Source: Bordetella parapertussis (GTDB lineage Bacteria; Pseudomonadota; Gammaproteobacteria; Burkholderiales; Casimicrobiaceae). From it: a DNA stretch of 32,491 nucleotides. Location of the stretch: positions 1 through 32,491 of the forward strand of contig CALQLA020000055.1 of the NCBI GenBank assembly GCA_943331295.2, in the 5' to 3' direction. This document shows, in pieces, positions 8,913 through 15,996 of the stretch; position 1 is the stretch's first letter; every line of letters begins with the position of its first letter. The notes beneath the pieces were generated by a model. That model worked only from the letters and a program-made list of their open reading frames with translations, was not told the origin of the DNA and made no database searches. The translations under genes and the position numbers were made by a program.

Positions 8913-9440
8913 ATGTCGCGCATCGGCAAATTCCCGATCCCGCTCCCCGCCAAGGTGGAAGTCACCCTGGCCGAGGGCTCGATCACCGTCAAAGGCCCGC
9001 TCGGCACGCTCACGCGCGCCTACGGCGCCGGCCTCGGCGTAGAAAAGCACGGCGATACCCTGGTCTGCACGGCGGCGAACGACAGCGTCAATGCAATGCA
9101 CGGCACGCTGCGCGCACTGATTGCCAACATGGTCAAGGGCGTCTCCGAAGGTTTCCAGAAGAAGCTCACGCTGGTCGGCGTCGGCTACCGTGCGGCAGCC
9201 ACCGGCGACAAGGTCAACCTGTCGCTCGGCTTCTCGCATCCCGTCGTCCACATGATGCCTCCGGGCGTCAAGGCGGAGACCCCGGTGCAGACCGAGATCC
9301 TGCTGAAAGGCATCGACAAGCAGCAGGTCGGGCAGGTCGCCGCCGAGATCCGCGCCTATCGTCCGCCGGAGCCCTACAAGGGCAAGGGCGTGCGTTATCA
9401 CGACGAGCGCGTCGTGATCAAGGAAACGAAGAAGAAATAG
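8913..9440 (+). CDS. rplF: 50S ribosomal protein L6
   Basis: Two-domain protein near the GTPase-associated region of the 50S subunit. The 175-residue product begins MSRIGKFPIPLPAKVEV, and has the GVSEGFQKKLTLVGVGYRA linker between the duplicated domains and the PPEPYKGKGVRY signature near the C-terminus. It lies 31 bases after rpsH, with an AAGAAAAGG purine stretch upstream. Confidence 0.98.
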   Translation: MSRIGKFPIPLPAKVEVTLAEGSITVKGPLGTLTRAYGAGLGVEKHGDTLVCTAANDSVNAMHGTLRALIANMVKGVSEGFQKKLTLVGVGYRAAATGDKVNLSLGFSHPVVHMMPPGVKAETPVQTEILLKGIDKQQVGQVAAEIRAYRPPEPYKGKGVRYHDERVVIKETKKK

Positions 9441-9485
9441 TCGCCGCGAAGCCGTTTGCGCTTCGCCCGCCGAAAGAGGTTATCG

Positions 9486-9839
9486 ATGAACAAGAACCAA
9501 GCCCGTCTCCGTCGCGCCAGCAAGACGCGGTACCGCATTGCCGAGCAGCGTGCGATGCGTCTCGTCGTGAGCCGGTCGAACTGCCACATCTACGCGCAGA
9601 TCATCGCGCCGACCGGCGACAAGGTGCTCGCGAGCGCGTCGACGGTCGAGGCCGATCTCCGCAAGGAATTGTCCAACGGCGGCAACAAGGCCGCCGCGGT
9701 CATCGTGGGCAAGCGCATCGCCGAACGCGCGAAGGCGCTCGGCATCGAGGCGGTCGCGTTCGACCGCTCGGGTTACCGGTACCACGGCCGCGTCCAGGCG
9801 CTGGCCGACGCGGCACGCGAGAACGGCCTGAAATTCTGA
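9486..9839 (+). CDS. rplR: 50S ribosomal protein L18
   Basis: 5S rRNA-binding protein of the central protuberance. The 117-residue product matches the usual length. It has RLVVSRSNCHIYAQII, a segment that contacts 5S rRNA, and the C-terminal FDRSGYRYHGRVQALADAAR. The ATG at 9486 is chosen because AAAGAGG lies upstream; in-frame codons farther up have no family match. Confidence 0.97.
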   Translation: MNKNQARLRRASKTRYRIAEQRAMRLVVSRSNCHIYAQIIAPTGDKVLASASTVEADLRKELSNGGNKAAAVIVGKRIAERAKALGIEAVAFDRSGYRYHGRVQALADAARENGLKF

Positions 9840-9866
9840 CGCCGCACCGACAGGGATAAGCTCATC

Positions 9867-10388
9867 ATGGCAAGAATGCAACAACGCATGCAGCAGCAGG
9901 ACACCGGCGACGGGCTGCGCGAGAAAATGATCAGCATCAACCGGGTCACCAAGGTCGTGAAGGGTGGCCGGATCCTGGGCTTCGCGGCACTGGCCGTGGT
10001 CGGTGACGGCGACGGCCGCATCGGCATGGGCAAGGGCAAGGCCAAGGAAGTGCCGGTCGCCATCCAGAAGGCGATGGAAGAGGCCCGGCGCAAGATGGTC
10101 AAGGTCAGGCTGAAGGGCGGCACGCTGCACCATGCCGTCGAAGGCCGCCACGGCGCCACCAAGGTGTTCATGCAGCCGGCTTCGGACGGCACGGGCGTGA
10201 TCGCCGGCGGCCCGATGCGCGCGGTGTTCGAGGTGGTCGGCGTGACCAACATCCTGGCCAAGTGCCACGGCTCGACGAACCCGTACAACCTCGTCCGCGC
10301 CACCATCAATGCGCTCGAGAACATGAATTCCCCGGCCGACGTCGCCGCCAAGCGCGGCATGACGGTCGAAGAACTGATGGGTGCCTGA
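9867..10388 (+). CDS. rpsE: 30S ribosomal protein S5
   Basis: 30S protein at the mRNA entry site that affects decoding fidelity. The 173-residue product has the double-stranded-RNA-binding-like N-domain with RVTKVVKGGRILGFAALAVV and the GMGKGKAKEVPVAIQKAMEEA signature. The C-domain contains AGGPMRAVFEVVGVTNIL. The N-terminus is Gln/Met-rich and slightly extended. GGGATAAG precedes the ATG. It ends two bases before rpmD. Confidence 0.98.
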   Translation: MARMQQRMQQQDTGDGLREKMISINRVTKVVKGGRILGFAALAVVGDGDGRIGMGKGKAKEVPVAIQKAMEEARRKMVKVRLKGGTLHHAVEGRHGATKVFMQPASDGTGVIAGGPMRAVFEVVGVTNILAKCHGSTNPYNLVRATINALENMNSPADVAAKRGMTVEELMGA

Positions 10389-10390
10389 TC

Positions 10391-10585
10391 ATGGCTGAAT
10401 CGAAGAAGCTCCGCGTCACGCTGGTCAAGAGCATCGCCAGCACGAAGCAGGACCATCGCGCGACCGCGCGGGGGCTCGGCCTCAAGTGGACGAACCACAC
10501 GGTCGACGTGATCGACACGCCGTCGACGCGCGGCATGGTGAACAAGATCGGCTACCTGCTGAAGGTAGTCGAGGTAAGTGCTTAA
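10391..10585 (+). CDS. rpmD: 50S ribosomal protein L30
   Basis: Small large-subunit protein. The 64-residue product shows the L30 pattern: LRVTLVKSIASTKQDHRATARGLGL split around the usual Gln-Thr-like position, and a C-terminal GMVNKIGYLLKVVE. Starts two bases after rpsE and ends 25 bases before rplO, consistent with the spc operon order. Confidence 0.96.
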   Translation: MAESKKLRVTLVKSIASTKQDHRATARGLGLKWTNHTVDVIDTPSTRGMVNKIGYLLKVVEVSA

Positions 10586-10610
10586 ACACGGAATTGAGCT
10601 GGAGTCAGCC

Positions 10611-11042
10611 ATGCGCTTGAACACGATCAAACCGGCCGAAGGGTCGAACAAGGCCCGCCGCCGCGTCGGGCGCGGCATCGGCTCGGGCCTGGGCAAGACG
10701 GCCGGGCGCGGACACAAGGGCCAGAAGTCCCGGTCCGGCGGCTTCCACAAGACCGGCTTCGAAGGCGGCCAGATGCCGCTGCAACGGCGGCTGCCTAAGC
10801 GCGGCTTCGTCTCGACCACGCGCGACGACACCGCGGAAGTCCGGATGAGCGACTTGGCGAAGCTGCCCGTCACCGACATCGACCTGCTCGCGCTGCGCGC
10901 GGCCGGGCTCGTGCCGGCGAGGGCCAAGGCGGCCAAGGTCATCAAGACGGGCAAGATCGAGAAGGCGGTGAAGCTCACGGGCATCGCCGCGACGAAGGGC
11001 GCCAAGGCTGCGATCGAAGCGGCCGGCGGCAGCGTCGCCTGA
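10611..11042 (+). CDS. rplO: 50S ribosomal protein L15
   Basis: Late-assembly 50S protein. The 143-residue product begins MRLNTIKPAEGSNKARRRVG, followed by the Gly/Arg-rich extended arm GRGIGSGLGKTAGRGHKGQK and the globular C-domain. The ATG at 10611 follows CTGGAG; an upstream in-frame GTG at 10578 overlaps rpmD and was not chosen. Confidence 0.97.
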   Translation: MRLNTIKPAEGSNKARRRVGRGIGSGLGKTAGRGHKGQKSRSGGFHKTGFEGGQMPLQRRLPKRGFVSTTRDDTAEVRMSDLAKLPVTDIDLLALRAAGLVPARAKAAKVIKTGKIEKAVKLTGIAATKGAKAAIEAAGGSVA

Positions 11043-11075
11043 CCGCGACGCCGGACGAATCACCGGGAACACACG

Positions 11076-12398
11076 TTGGCCACGACCAATCCAGCTCTGA
11101 AGAGTGGTTCCAAGTACGCCGATCTGAAGCGGCGGCTCTGGTTCCTGCTGGGCGCGCTCGTCGTATACCGGATCGGGACCCACATCCCGGTGCCGGGCAT
11201 CAACGCGAGCGTGCTGGACGACCTGTTCAAGTCGCAGCAGGGCGGCATCCTCGGGCTGTTCAACGTCTTTTCGGGTGGCGCGCTGCAGCGCTTCTCGATC
11301 CTGGCGCTCGGGATCATGCCGTACATCTCGGCGTCGATCATCATGCAGTTGTGCACGGTTGTCGTTCCCTCGCTCGAGAACCTGAAGAAGGAAGGCGAGG
11401 CCGGCCGCCGCAAGATCACGCAGTACACGCGCTACGCGACGCTGGGCCTGGCGTTCTTCCAGGCGCTCGGCATCTCGATCGCGCTGGAGGCGCAGCAGGG
11501 GCTGGTCGTCGCCCCGGGCCTGGGCTTCCGCATCGTCACCGCGGTCACGCTGGTGACGGGCACGATGTTCCTGATGTGGCTGGGCGAGCAGATCACCGAG
11601 CGCGGCCTCGGCAACGGGATCTCGCTGCTGATCTTCGCCGGCATCGCGGCGGGCCTGCCCAATGCGATCGGCCTTACGCTGGAGCAGGCACGGACCGGCG
11701 CGTACTCGATCCCTCTGGTGCTGGGAATCGCCATCCTGGTCGTCGTGGTGACCGGATTCGTGGTGTTCGTCGAGCGGGCGGTGCGCAAGATCCTCGTCAA
11801 CTATGCGAAGCGCCAGGTCGGCAACAAGGTCTACCAGGGGCAGAGCTCGCACCTGCCGCTCAAGCTCAACATGGCCGGCGTGATCCCGCCGATCTTCGCG
11901 TCGTCGATCATTCTGTTCCCGGCGACGATCGCGCAGTGGTTCGGCAGCGGCGAGAACACGATCTGGCTGCGCGACCTCGCGAACACGCTCGGGCCGGGGC
12001 AGCCGGTGCATGAAATCCTGTACGCGGCGGCCATCGTGTTCTTCTGCTTCTTCTACACGGCGCTGCAGTACAACCCGAAGGAGACGGCCGAGAACCTGAA
12101 GAAGAGCGGCGCGTTCATCCCTGGCTACCGTCCGGGCGACCAGACCGCCAAGTACATCGAGAAGATCACGCTCCGGCTGACGCTCCTCGGTTCGCTGTAC
12201 CTCGTCGTGGTGTGCTTCGTGCCGAACTTCCTGATCGCATGGAAGAACGTGCCGTTCTACTTCGGCGGCACCTCCCTGCTGATCATCGTGGTGGTGACGA
12301 TGGACTTCATGACCCAGGTGCAGGCGTACCTGATGTCGCAGCAGTACGAGAGCCTGCTGAAGAAGGCCAATTTCAAGGGTGGTCTCCCCACGCGCTGA
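11076..12398 (+). CDS. secY: Preprotein translocase subunit SecY
   Basis: Channel-forming inner-membrane subunit of the SecYEG translocon. The 440-residue protein has about ten hydrophobic segments. Family motifs include GTHIPVPGIN near residue 33, IFSGGALQRFSILALGIMPY split over the first periplasmic region, and FYTALQYNPKETAENLKKSGAFIPG before the last segments. The start is TTG at 11076, preceded by CCGGGA, giving LATTNPALKSG. Its TGA shares one base with the infA start. It lies in its usual place after rplO. Confidence 0.97.
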   Translation: MATTNPALKSGSKYADLKRRLWFLLGALVVYRIGTHIPVPGINASVLDDLFKSQQGGILGLFNVFSGGALQRFSILALGIMPYISASIIMQLCTVVVPSLENLKKEGEAGRRKITQYTRYATLGLAFFQALGISIALEAQQGLVVAPGLGFRIVTAVTLVTGTMFLMWLGEQITERGLGNGISLLIFAGIAAGLPNAIGLTLEQARTGAYSIPLVLGIAILVVVVTGFVVFVERAVRKILVNYAKRQVGNKVYQGQSSHLPLKLNMAGVIPPIFASSIILFPATIAQWFGSGENTIWLRDLANTLGPGQPVHEILYAAAIVFFCFFYTALQYNPKETAENLKKSGAFIPGYRPGDQTAKYIEKITLRLTLLGSLYLVVVCFVPNFLIAWKNVPFYFGGTSLLIIVVVTMDFMTQVQAYLMSQQYESLLKKANFKGGLPTR

Positions 12399-12616
12399 TG
12401 TCGAAAGAAGAAACGATCCAAATGCAGGGCGAGATCCTGGAGACGCTGCCCAACGCGACGTTCCGGGTGAAGCTGGAGAATGGCCACGTCGTCCTCGGCC
12501 ACATCTCCGGAAAGATGCGAATGCACTACATCAAGATATTGCCGGGCGACAAGGTGACGGTGGATCTCACGCCGTACGACCTGACCCGGGCCCGGATCAT
12601 CTTCCGGGCGAAGTGA
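12398..12616 (+). CDS. infA: Translation initiation factor IF-1
   Basis: Single OB-fold protein that blocks the A site during initiation. The 72-residue length equals that of E. coli IF-1. The segments ETLPNATFRVKLENGHVVLG and HISGKMRMHYIKILPGDKV are diagnostic. The ATG begins on the last base of the secY stop (TGATG), which points to reinitiation coupling. Betaproteobacteria often carry a second infA elsewhere; that cannot be judged here. Confidence 0.97.
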   Translation: MSKEETIQMQGEILETLPNATFRVKLENGHVVLGHISGKMRMHYIKILPGDKVTVDLTPYDLTRARIIFRAK

Positions 12617-12686
12617 GAACGACAACAGTCATCCGTTGGCGGTCGGCGGCACAGCGCCACCGGCTCAACACCGAAAGAGGTGTGAA

Positions 12687-12800
12687 ATGAAAGTACTGGC
12701 TTCGGTCAAGAAAATCTGCCGCAACTGCAAGATCATCCGGCGCAACGGTGTCGTGCGTGTCATCTGCACGGACCCCCGGCACAAGCAGCGGCAAGGCTAA
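12687..12800 (+). CDS. rpmJ: 50S ribosomal protein L36
   Basis: Smallest large-subunit protein, 37 residues. Its zinc ribbon is complete: C11, C14, C27 and H32. It is therefore the zinc-containing form, unlike the zinc-free S14 upstream. The ATG follows AAAGAGGTG. It lies between infA and rpsM, the usual end of the spc operon, after a 70-base spacer. Confidence 0.96.
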   Translation: MKVLASVKKICRNCKIIRRNGVVRVICTDPRHKQRQG

Positions 12801-12839
12801 CGACCCCGATCACGACAGAGTAGACGACAGGTAACCGCT

Positions 12840-13217
12840 ATGGCCCGTATTGCAGGCGTCAACATCCCGAATCACCAGCACGCCGTCATCGCGCTGACCG
12901 CGATCTATGGCATCGGCCGGCCGCGCGCCAAGGCGATCTGCGCCGCCGCGAACGTGCTGACCACGGCCAAGGTCAAGGACCTCTCCGACGCCGACATGGA
13001 CCGCCTGCGCGAGCAGGTGACCAAGTTCACCGTCGAGGGCGACCTGCGCCGCGAAGTCACGATGAGCATCAAGCGCCTGATGGACCTCGGCTGCTACCGC
13101 GGCGTCCGTCATCGTCGCGGCCTGCCGGTCCGCGGCCAGCGCACGCGCACGAATGCGCGCACGCGCAAGGGCCCGCGCAAGGCGCGTTCGGCTTCGACCC
13201 GCAGCGCGACCAAGTAA
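12840..13217 (+). CDS. rpsM: 30S ribosomal protein S13
   Basis: 30S head protein that contacts tRNA and the 50S subunit. The 125-residue product begins MARIAGVNIPNHQHAVIALT, has the helix-two-turn-helix IYGIGRPRAKAIC, and ends with the basic RHRRGLPVRGQRTRTNARTR tail that reaches the P site. First gene of the alpha operon. A short AGG lies eight bases before the ATG. Confidence 0.98.
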   Translation: MARIAGVNIPNHQHAVIALTAIYGIGRPRAKAICAAANVLTTAKVKDLSDADMDRLREQVTKFTVEGDLRREVTMSIKRLMDLGCYRGVRHRRGLPVRGQRTRTNARTRKGPRKARSASTRSATK

Positions 13218-13235
13218 CGTCAAGGACCGCACAGA

Positions 13236-13637
13236 ATGGCAACCCAATCGCAGAAAGGCGGCGCCCGCGCCCGCAAGAAGGTCAAGAAGAACGTCGCGGA
13301 AGGCATCGCGCACATTCACGCTTCCTTCAACAATACGATCATCACGATCACCGACCGGCAGGGCAACGCGCTGTCGTGGGCGACGTCTGGCGGCGCCGGC
13401 TTCAAGGGCTCGCGCAAGTCGACGCCGTTCGCGGCGCAGGTCGCGGCCGAGAAGGCCGGCAAGGTCGCGGTCGAATGCGGCGTCAAGAACCTCGAAGTGC
13501 GCATCAAGGGCCCCGGCCCGGGCCGCGAGTCGGCGGTTCGCGCGCTCAACGCGCTCGGCATCAAGATCTCCAGCATCTCGGACGTGACGCCCGTGCCGCA
13601 CAACGGCTGCCGCCCGCCGAAGCGCCGTCGCATCTAG
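13236..13637 (+). CDS. rpsK: 30S ribosomal protein S11
   Basis: 30S platform protein near the mRNA exit. The 133-residue product has HASFNNTIITITDRQGNALSW, AGFKGSRKSTPFAAQ and the C-terminal DVTPVPHNGCRPPKRRR signature. It begins 19 bases after rpsM and is followed by a 73-base spacer with competing hairpins before rpsD. Confidence 0.98.
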   Translation: MATQSQKGGARARKKVKKNVAEGIAHIHASFNNTIITITDRQGNALSWATSGGAGFKGSRKSTPFAAQVAAEKAGKVAVECGVKNLEVRIKGPGPGRESAVRALNALGIKISSISDVTPVPHNGCRPPKRRRI

Positions 13638-13640
13638 TCG

Positions 13641-13680
13641 TTACGCCCGCATCCACGCGCGTATCTATCTACACGCGTAA
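13641..13680 (+). promoter_or_regulatory. Competing hairpins before rpsD
   Basis: TTACGC (13641-13646) is fully complementary to GCGTAA (13675-13680). ACGCG at 13655-13659 can instead pair with CGCGT at 13674-13678, so the right arm has two mutually exclusive partners. The loop TATCTATCTA is unusually AT-rich for this region. No T run follows. S4, the next product, is the alpha-operon repressor in E. coli, where its site is upstream of rpsM, so a regulatory role here is speculative. Confidence 0.35.
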
Positions 13681-13710
13681 ACCTACTACGCAATCACTGG
13701 GACAAGCACC

Positions 13711-14334
13711 GTGGCTCGATATACCGGACCCAAATGCAAGCTGGCGCGACGGGAAGGCACTGACCTTTTCCTGAAAAGCGCGCGTCGTTCACTCGACTCC
13801 AAGTGCAAGCTCGACACCAAGCCCGGCCAGCACGGCGTGAAGTCCGGCATGCGCACCTCCGACTACGGCAACCAGCTCCGCGAAAAGCAGAAGCTGCGCC
13901 GCACGTACGGCATCCTGGAGCGTCAGTTCCGCCTGTACTTCGCCAAGGCCGCGCGCGGCAAGGGCTCGACCGGCGAGAACCTGCTGCAGCTCCTCGAGTC
14001 GCGGCTCGACAACGTCGTCTACCGGATGGGCCTGGGCTCGACGCGCGCCGAAGCCCGGCAGCTGGTCGGCCACCGGTCGATCACGGTCAACGGCAAGATC
14101 TGCAACATCCCGTCGGCGCTGGTCAAGGCCGGCGACGTGGTCAGCGTCACCGAGCGTTCCAAGAGTCAGCTGCGGATCCAGGATTCGCTGCAACTCGCCG
14201 AGAAGGTCGGGTTCCCCTCGTGGGTGGAAGTCGACATGAAGAAGATGTCGGGAACCTTCAAGGGCGCGCCGGACCGTTCCGAATTTGGGCAGGACATCAA
14301 CGAGAGCCTGGTGGTGGAGCTTTACTCGAAGTAA
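13711..14334 (+). CDS. rpsD: 30S ribosomal protein S4
   Basis: Primary 16S rRNA-binding protein and, in E. coli, the alpha-operon repressor. The 207-residue product uses a GTG start with GGGA upstream. It opens MARYTGPKCKLARREGTDLF and contains the S4 RNA-binding domain around residues 97-160 (ESRLDNVVYRMGLGSTRAEA, then QLVGHRSITVNGK). Cysteines at 9 and 32 are present, but the four-cysteine zinc set is not. A spacer of 73 bases separates it from rpsK. Confidence 0.97.
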   Translation: MARYTGPKCKLARREGTDLFLKSARRSLDSKCKLDTKPGQHGVKSGMRTSDYGNQLREKQKLRRTYGILERQFRLYFAKAARGKGSTGENLLQLLESRLDNVVYRMGLGSTRAEARQLVGHRSITVNGKICNIPSALVKAGDVVSVTERSKSQLRIQDSLQLAEKVGFPSWVEVDMKKMSGTFKGAPDRSEFGQDINESLVVELYSK

Positions 14335-14373
14335 CCCCCGGCTGGCCGGATTGAATTTGCTTAGGAATTCCGC

Positions 14374-15351
14374 ATGCAAAGCAATGTCTTGTTGAAACCC
14401 CGCATCATCGATGTCCAGAGCAGCTCGCCGTTCCACGCGAAGGTCGTGATGGAGCCGTTCGAGCGCGGGTACGGGCACACGCTCGGCAACGCGCTCCGGC
14501 GCGTGCTGCTGTCGTCGATGCCCGGCTATGCGCCGACCGAGGTCCGCATCACGGGCGTGCTGCACGAGTACTCGGCGCTCGACGGCGTGCAGGAAGACGT
14601 CGTCGACATCCTGCTGAACCTGAAGGGCGTGGTGCTCAAGCTCCACAACCGCGACCACGTGCTGCTGAAGCTGGCCAAGTCCGGCGAAGGCCCCGTCACG
14701 GCCGCCGACATCGAGCCGAACCACGACGTCGAGATCATCAATCCCGAGCACGTCATCGCGCATCTGACCGCCGGCGGCAAGCTCGAGATGGAGATCAAGG
14801 TCGAGAAGGGTCGCGGCTACCAGCCGGCGACCGCGCGCGTCAAGCCGGAAGGCGGCCGCACGATCGGCAGCATCCTGCTGGATGCGTCGTTCAGCCCGGT
14901 CCGCCGCGTGAGCTACGCGGTCGAGAACGCCCGCGTCGAGCAGCGCACCGACCTCGACAAGCTCGTGATCGACATCGAGACCAACGGCGTCGTCGAGCCG
15001 GAGCAGGCCGTCCGTTACGCCGCCTCCGTGCTGGTCGAGCAGCTGTCGGTGTTCGCCGACCTGCAGGGCACCGGCACGCCGGCCGCCGAGCGGATGAGCC
15101 CGCAGGTCGATCCGATCCTGCTGCGCCCGGTCGACGACCTCGAGCTGACGGTGCGCTCCGCCAACTGCCTCAAGGCCGAGAACATCTACTACATCGGCGA
15201 CCTGATCCAGCGCACCGAGACGGAGCTCCTCAAGACGCCGAACCTCGGTCGCAAGTCGCTGAACGAAATCAAGGAAGTGCTCGCCTCGCGCGGGCTCTCG
15301 CTCGGGATGAAGCTCGAGAACTGGCCGCCTGCCGGCCTCGACCGCCCGTAA
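14374..15351 (+). CDS. rpoA: DNA-directed RNA polymerase subunit alpha
   Basis: Dimerising scaffold of RNA polymerase and target of activators. The 325-residue length is normal. The N-domain (to about residue 235) includes EPFERGYGHTLGNALRRVLL. The C-domain has RSANCLKAENIYYIGDLI and LLKTPNLGRKSLNEIKEVL. The latter motif reads GRKS where E. coli has GKKS. AGGAA precedes the ATG. It sits in standard order between rpsD and rplQ. Confidence 0.98.
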   Translation: MQSNVLLKPRIIDVQSSSPFHAKVVMEPFERGYGHTLGNALRRVLLSSMPGYAPTEVRITGVLHEYSALDGVQEDVVDILLNLKGVVLKLHNRDHVLLKLAKSGEGPVTAADIEPNHDVEIINPEHVIAHLTAGGKLEMEIKVEKGRGYQPATARVKPEGGRTIGSILLDASFSPVRRVSYAVENARVEQRTDLDKLVIDIETNGVVEPEQAVRYAASVLVEQLSVFADLQGTGTPAAERMSPQVDPILLRPVDDLELTVRSANCLKAENIYYIGDLIQRTETELLKTPNLGRKSLNEIKEVLASRGLSLGMKLENWPPAGLDRP

Positions 15352-15381
15352 TCGCGCGCGCGCACACCAAGGGAACACATC

Positions 15382-15777
15382 ATGCGTCACCGCCACGGCC
15401 TCCGCAAACTCAACCGCACCAGCAGCCATCGTCTCGCGATGCTGCGGAACATGACCAACTCGCTGTTCACGCACGAGGTCATCAAGACCACGCTGCCGAA
15501 GGCGAAGGAACTCCGCCGCGTCGCCGAGCCGCTGATCACGCTCGCGAAGGAAGCGACGGTCGCCAATCGCCGGCTCGCGTTCGACCGCCTGCGTGACCGC
15601 GACGTCGTCACCAAGCTGTTCAACGACCTCGGCCCGCGCTTCAAGGCGCGTCCGGGCGGCTACCTGCGCATCCTGAAGTACGGCTTCCGCCAGGGCGATA
15701 ACGCGCCGATGGCGCTGGTCGAGCTGGTCGACCGGCCGGATGCAGCGGCCGAAGCCGCGCCGGCGAAGGCCGCGTAA
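15382..15777 (+). CDS. rplQ: 50S ribosomal protein L17
   Basis: Large-subunit protein at the tunnel exit. The 131-residue product begins MRHRHGLRKLNRTSSHRLAM, has FTHEVIKTTLPKAKELR and ends YLRILKYGFRQGDNAPMA plus an Ala/Pro tail. AAGGGAA precedes the ATG. It is the last gene of the alpha operon and is followed 25 bases later by an intrinsic terminator. Confidence 0.98.
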   Translation: MRHRHGLRKLNRTSSHRLAMLRNMTNSLFTHEVIKTTLPKAKELRRVAEPLITLAKEATVANRRLAFDRLRDRDVVTKLFNDLGPRFKARPGGYLRILKYGFRQGDNAPMALVELVDRPDAAAEAAPAKAA

Positions 15778-15802
15778 CGCCTAGCCTGATCGCAGCACGA
15801 AG

Positions 15803-15831
15803 AAACCGGGCGCGGTCGCCCGGTTTTTTTT
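15803..15831 (+). terminator. Intrinsic terminator of the alpha operon
   Basis: AAACCGGGCG (15803-15812) pairs fully with CGCCCGGTTT (15817-15826) around a CGGT loop, and eight T residues follow at 15824-15831. This is the clearest rho-independent terminator in the window and marks the end of the ribosomal-protein transcription units. Confidence 0.92.
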
Positions 15832-15861
15832 CGCCCTTGGCGCGTGATGTGGCCTGATGGC

Positions 15862-15897
15862 GTCGCCCGGGTTGAACGAATGTGAAACCCGGGCTAC
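15862..15897. repeat. REP-like short palindrome
   Basis: CGCCCGGGTT and AACCCGGGC arms enclose a short A-rich loop, and the right side ends CCCGGGCTAC. The words GTnGCCCGG, TTGAaCGAA and GAAACCCGGG are shared with the longer inverted repeat at 6503-6591, so both are probably one family. It has no T run and follows the true terminator by about 30 bases. Confidence 0.6.
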
Positions 15898-15931
15898 GCC
15901 ACGGGTGAACCGTCGGTGGCTCGCCGGCGTC

Positions 15932-15960
15932 TGGACAGGGGGCCGGCGCACGCCGACAAT
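15932..15960 (+). promoter_or_regulatory. Candidate promoter of the phospholipase-D-like gene
   Basis: TGGACA at 15932-15937 (five of six) and GACAAT at 15955-15960 (four of six) are separated by exactly 17 bases. A start near 15967 would leave a leader of about 30 bases with the GGAGGA ribosome-binding site at 15984-15989. It lies after the alpha-operon terminator, so the next gene is likely transcribed on its own. Confidence 0.5.
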
Positions 15961-15996
15961 CGCGCCGAGTGACCTGACCTTCGCGGAGGAAACGCC

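Noticed and set aside
13789..15474. Very long open frame antisense to rpsD, rpoA and rplQ
   Set aside because: High G+C and strong codon bias of the real genes leave the opposite strand open. The protein is rich in Arg, Asp, Val and Ala, as expected for a shadow frame.
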